Positions 4,577 through 5,818 of a stretch of 5,818 nucleotides of DNA are shown one piece after another. Below the pieces are notes generated by a model that worked only from the letters and a program-made list of their open reading frames with translations, was not told the origin of the DNA and did not search any database. The DNA comes from DASTGO01 sp035719045 (GTDB taxonomy: Bacteria > Actinomycetota > Actinomycetes > Actinomycetales > Kineosporiaceae), in the NCBI GenBank assembly GCA_035719045.1, contig DASTGO010000161.1:1-5818 (forward strand). Reading direction: 5' to 3'. The translations under genes were made by a program, and so were the position numbers. The number at the start of each line of letters is the position of its first letter. Positions within the stretch are counted from its first letter, which is position 1.

Positions 4577-4954
4577 ATGGGTCTGGAACAGCGCTCGCGG
4601 TGGCGCCAGGCGCTGTCCCGCTGGGCCGCGCCGCAGCACGCGGTGCACGCCGAGCAGGAACAGCAGCGGGCCGTCCGGATGGGCGGGGCCCCGATCGCCG
4701 AACTGTCGCAGCGGCAGCGGGCGACCGTCTGCGGGACCCTCCGCTCGGTGACCCTGCGTCCGCGGGCCGGCGTCCCGGCCCTGGAGGCGGAGCTGTACGA
4801 CGGCAGCGGAACGATCAGCCTGATCTGGCTGGGCCGGCGGCAGATCGCCGGTATCGAGCCGGGCCGGCGGCTGCGGGTCACCGGAATGGTCACGGAAGCG
4901 GAGGGCATCCTGTCGATCTTCAATCCCCGGTACGAACTGGTCTCGCGCGGATGA
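4577..4954 (+). CDS. OB-fold nucleic-acid-binding domain protein
   Basis: This 125-residue protein is equivalent by position to Rv2694c. A helical, Gln/Arg/Ala-rich N-terminus (1-40) precedes an OB-fold of the tRNA-anticodon/DNA-binding type at about 46-122. Visible marks are RQRATVCGTLRSVTLRP (strand 1), ALEAELYDGSGTISLIWLGRR (68-88, with DGSG and the strand-3 Trp84), the GIEPGRRLRVTGMV turn (92-105), and a final strand, LSIFNPRYELV. The pattern is shared with OB domains of RecG and DnaE-like proteins, which suggests single-stranded nucleic acid binding; the partner is unknown. ATG 4577 is preferred for the well-placed TAGGCT. The stop overlaps the DUF3159 start (ATGA), so the two are translationally coupled. 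Confidence 0.93.
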   Translation: MGLEQRSRWRQALSRWAAPQHAVHAEQEQQRAVRMGGAPIAELSQRQRATVCGTLRSVTLRPRAGVPALEAELYDGSGTISLIWLGRRQIAGIEPGRRLRVTGMVTEAEGILSIFNPRYELVSRG

Positions 4955-5643
4955 GTGCCCCCGGCCCCCGGCCCGAGACCGGCCTCGCGCAGGCGATCGG
5001 CGAACAGTTCTCCCTCCAGGCGGCGACCGGCGGCGTGCGGGGGATGGTCGAGTCCGTCCTGCCGGTCGCGGTGTTCAGCCTCGTGTACGCGATCACCCGG
5101 GGACTGTGGCCGTCGGTGATCGCCTCGGTGGTGGTGGCGCTGCTGCTGGTCCTGGCCCGGGTGGTCACCCGGCAGCCGGTCAGCCAGGCGGTCGGCGGCC
5201 TGCTCGGGATCGCCGTCGGTGCGGTGATCGCCCTCGCCACCGGGCGGGCGGTCAACTTCTTCGCACTGTCCATCCTCAAGAACATCGGGTTCGGCCTGTT
5301 CTACGCGGGCAGCTCGCTGATCCGCTGGCCGTTCGTCGGGGTCGCCCTCGGCTTCGTCCTGGGCGAGGGCACGCACTGGCGCGAGGTCCCGCAGCGGATG
5401 CGCGTCTACCAGATCGCCACCTGGCTGTGGGTGGGCATGTGCGTGGTCCGGCTCGCCTTCCAGATCCCGCTGTACCTGCAGGACAGTGCCGCCGGGCTCG
5501 GGGCGGCCTCGGTGCCGCTGGGGCTGCCGCTGTACGGGCTGGTCCTGCTGCTCACCTGGCTGGTGGTCCGCCGGGTTCCCCCGGCCCGGCCGCCGGCCCC
5601 GGAGGACGAGCCGGCCGAGGGCGCAGCGGTCCCTGCTGAGTGA
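4951..5643 (+). CDS. DUF3159 family polytopic membrane protein
   Basis: This is a 230-residue membrane protein of the actinobacterial DUF3159 family (Rv2693c by position). A soluble start containing GEQFSLQAATGGVRGMVES (17-35) leads into about six hydrophobic segments: roughly 35-49, 54-72, 81-98, 102-137 (probably two), 154-170 and 189-206. Family-like parts are LPVAVFSLVYAITRGLWPSV, the segment near 75-98, and HWREVPQRMRVYQIATWLW (142-160). The tail (208-230) is Pro/Glu-rich and likely cytosolic. ATG 4951 overlaps the OB-fold gene stop; the same frame is open further upstream only as a shadow of that gene. In mycobacteria the next genes are Trk-type potassium uptake regulators. The window ends before that can be checked, so a transport role is only a suggestion. 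Confidence 0.93.
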   Translation: MSAPGPRPETGLAQAIGEQFSLQAATGGVRGMVESVLPVAVFSLVYAITRGLWPSVIASVVVALLLVLARVVTRQPVSQAVGGLLGIAVGAVIALATGRAVNFFALSILKNIGFGLFYAGSSLIRWPFVGVALGFVLGEGTHWREVPQRMRVYQIATWLWVGMCVVRLAFQIPLYLQDSAAGLGAASVPLGLPLYGLVLLLTWLVVRRVPPARPPAPEDEPAEGAAVPAE

Positions 5644-5662
5644 GCCTCGCTGAGTGAGCCTC
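5635..5662. repeat. 14-bp tandem duplication over the DUF3159 stop
   Basis: GCTGAGTGAGCCTC is present twice, at 5635-5648 and 5649-5662. The first copy carries the last codons and the stop TGA 5641-5643. Removing one copy would leave protein and stop unchanged, so the duplication is probably neutral slippage. Confidence 0.75.
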
Positions 5663-5818
5663 GGGCTGGCTTCCCTGCCCCGCTGCGTCGCGTAGTCGTT
5701 CGCCCGGGGGGTGTAGTCGTTCGCCCGGCGAGTGGATCCTGTCGGGCGTGGTCGTTCACTCCGGCAGGCGGGTTCGTGCTGGCGGGGAGGATCACGCCCG
5801 GAGCGCGCGGGCACGGTG
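5644..5818. other. Intergenic tail of the window
   Basis: Apart from the direct repeats, I see no gene start, no clear terminator hairpin after DUF3159 and no convincing -10 element. Open minus-strand frames crossing this stretch are Arg/Pro/Gly-rich antisense products of composition. Confidence 0.5.
5692..5764. repeat. Spaced 16-bp direct repeats downstream of DUF3159
   Basis: GTAGTCGTTCGCCCGG occurs exactly at 5692-5707 and 5713-5728, 21 bp apart start to start. A degenerate copy, GTGGTCGTTCACTCCGG, lies at 5748-5764, 35 bp after the second. The spacing could suit protein binding on one face of the helix for the first pair (two turns). A dispersed intergenic repeat is equally possible. Confidence 0.65.

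Noticed and set aside
5641..5661. Possible stop-codon slippage through the 14-bp duplication
   Set aside because: Gain or loss of one copy leaves the same TGA at the same codon, so it cannot alter the protein.
3583..5814. A 743-codon open frame on the minus strand
   Set aside because: It lies antisense to DUF3710, the OB-fold gene and DUF3159, all with family-like proteins. The translation is Arg/Pro/Gly/Asp-rich without domains. Long antisense frames are expected at this GC content.

Overview
This 5.8-kb window is very GC-rich and has the codon use, GTG starts and start-signal style of a high-GC Actinomycetota chromosome. The gene order and strands match, to my knowledge, the conserved mycobacterial block Rv2701c to Rv2693c read in reverse (suhB, DUF4193, DUF3093, dut, DUF3710, OB-fold protein, DUF3159). 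I cannot name the genus. The window is ordinary core chromosome: I see no mobile element, CRISPR array, phage gene, tRNA or rRNA.

Layout. Bases 1-233 hold a leader with a small hairpin and an 18-bp tandem repeat. An inositol monophosphatase family gene (suhB type, 234-1100, +) follows. Its stop lies 4 bp from the stop of a convergent 96-codon gene of unknown function (1105-1395, -). That small gene sits where mycobacteria carry cei, but does not look like Cei. Bases 1396-1958 are a 563-bp divergent intergenic region with many inverted repeats and no credible gene. DUF4193 (1959-2258, +), a zinc-ribbon-like small protein, converges on DUF3093 (2514-3023, -), a two-helix membrane protein. Between them lie two strong hairpins, one for each strand, flanking a second 18-bp tandem repeat array. 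A 78-bp divergent promoter region leads into dut (dUTPase, 3102-3677, +) and DUF3710 (3742-4476, +), which are linked by a 23-codon frame overlapping both genes. After a 9-bp repeat and a hairpin come an OB-fold protein gene with a leaderless-type promoter (4577-4954, +) and DUF3159, a polytopic membrane protein (4951-5643, +), coupled by an ATGA overlap. Bases 5644-5818 contain short direct repeats and no gene.

Working together. Dut keeps dUTP out of DNA and supplies dUMP for thymidylate synthesis. The SuhB-type enzyme hydrolyses inositol phosphates (or related sugar phosphates) for inositol-lipid or thiol metabolism. DUF4193, DUF3093, DUF3710, the OB-fold protein and DUF3159 are conserved actinobacterial families without an established function that I know of. 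Their stable linkage to dut suggests housekeeping roles.

The points most worth a second look are the two-ended overlapping mini-frame between dut and DUF3710, the unknown gene in the cei position, the repeat array between two hairpins at 2266-2436, the 40-residue C-terminal extension of Dut, and the short tandem repeats found in most spacers. I found nothing that I could honestly call a new biological system.
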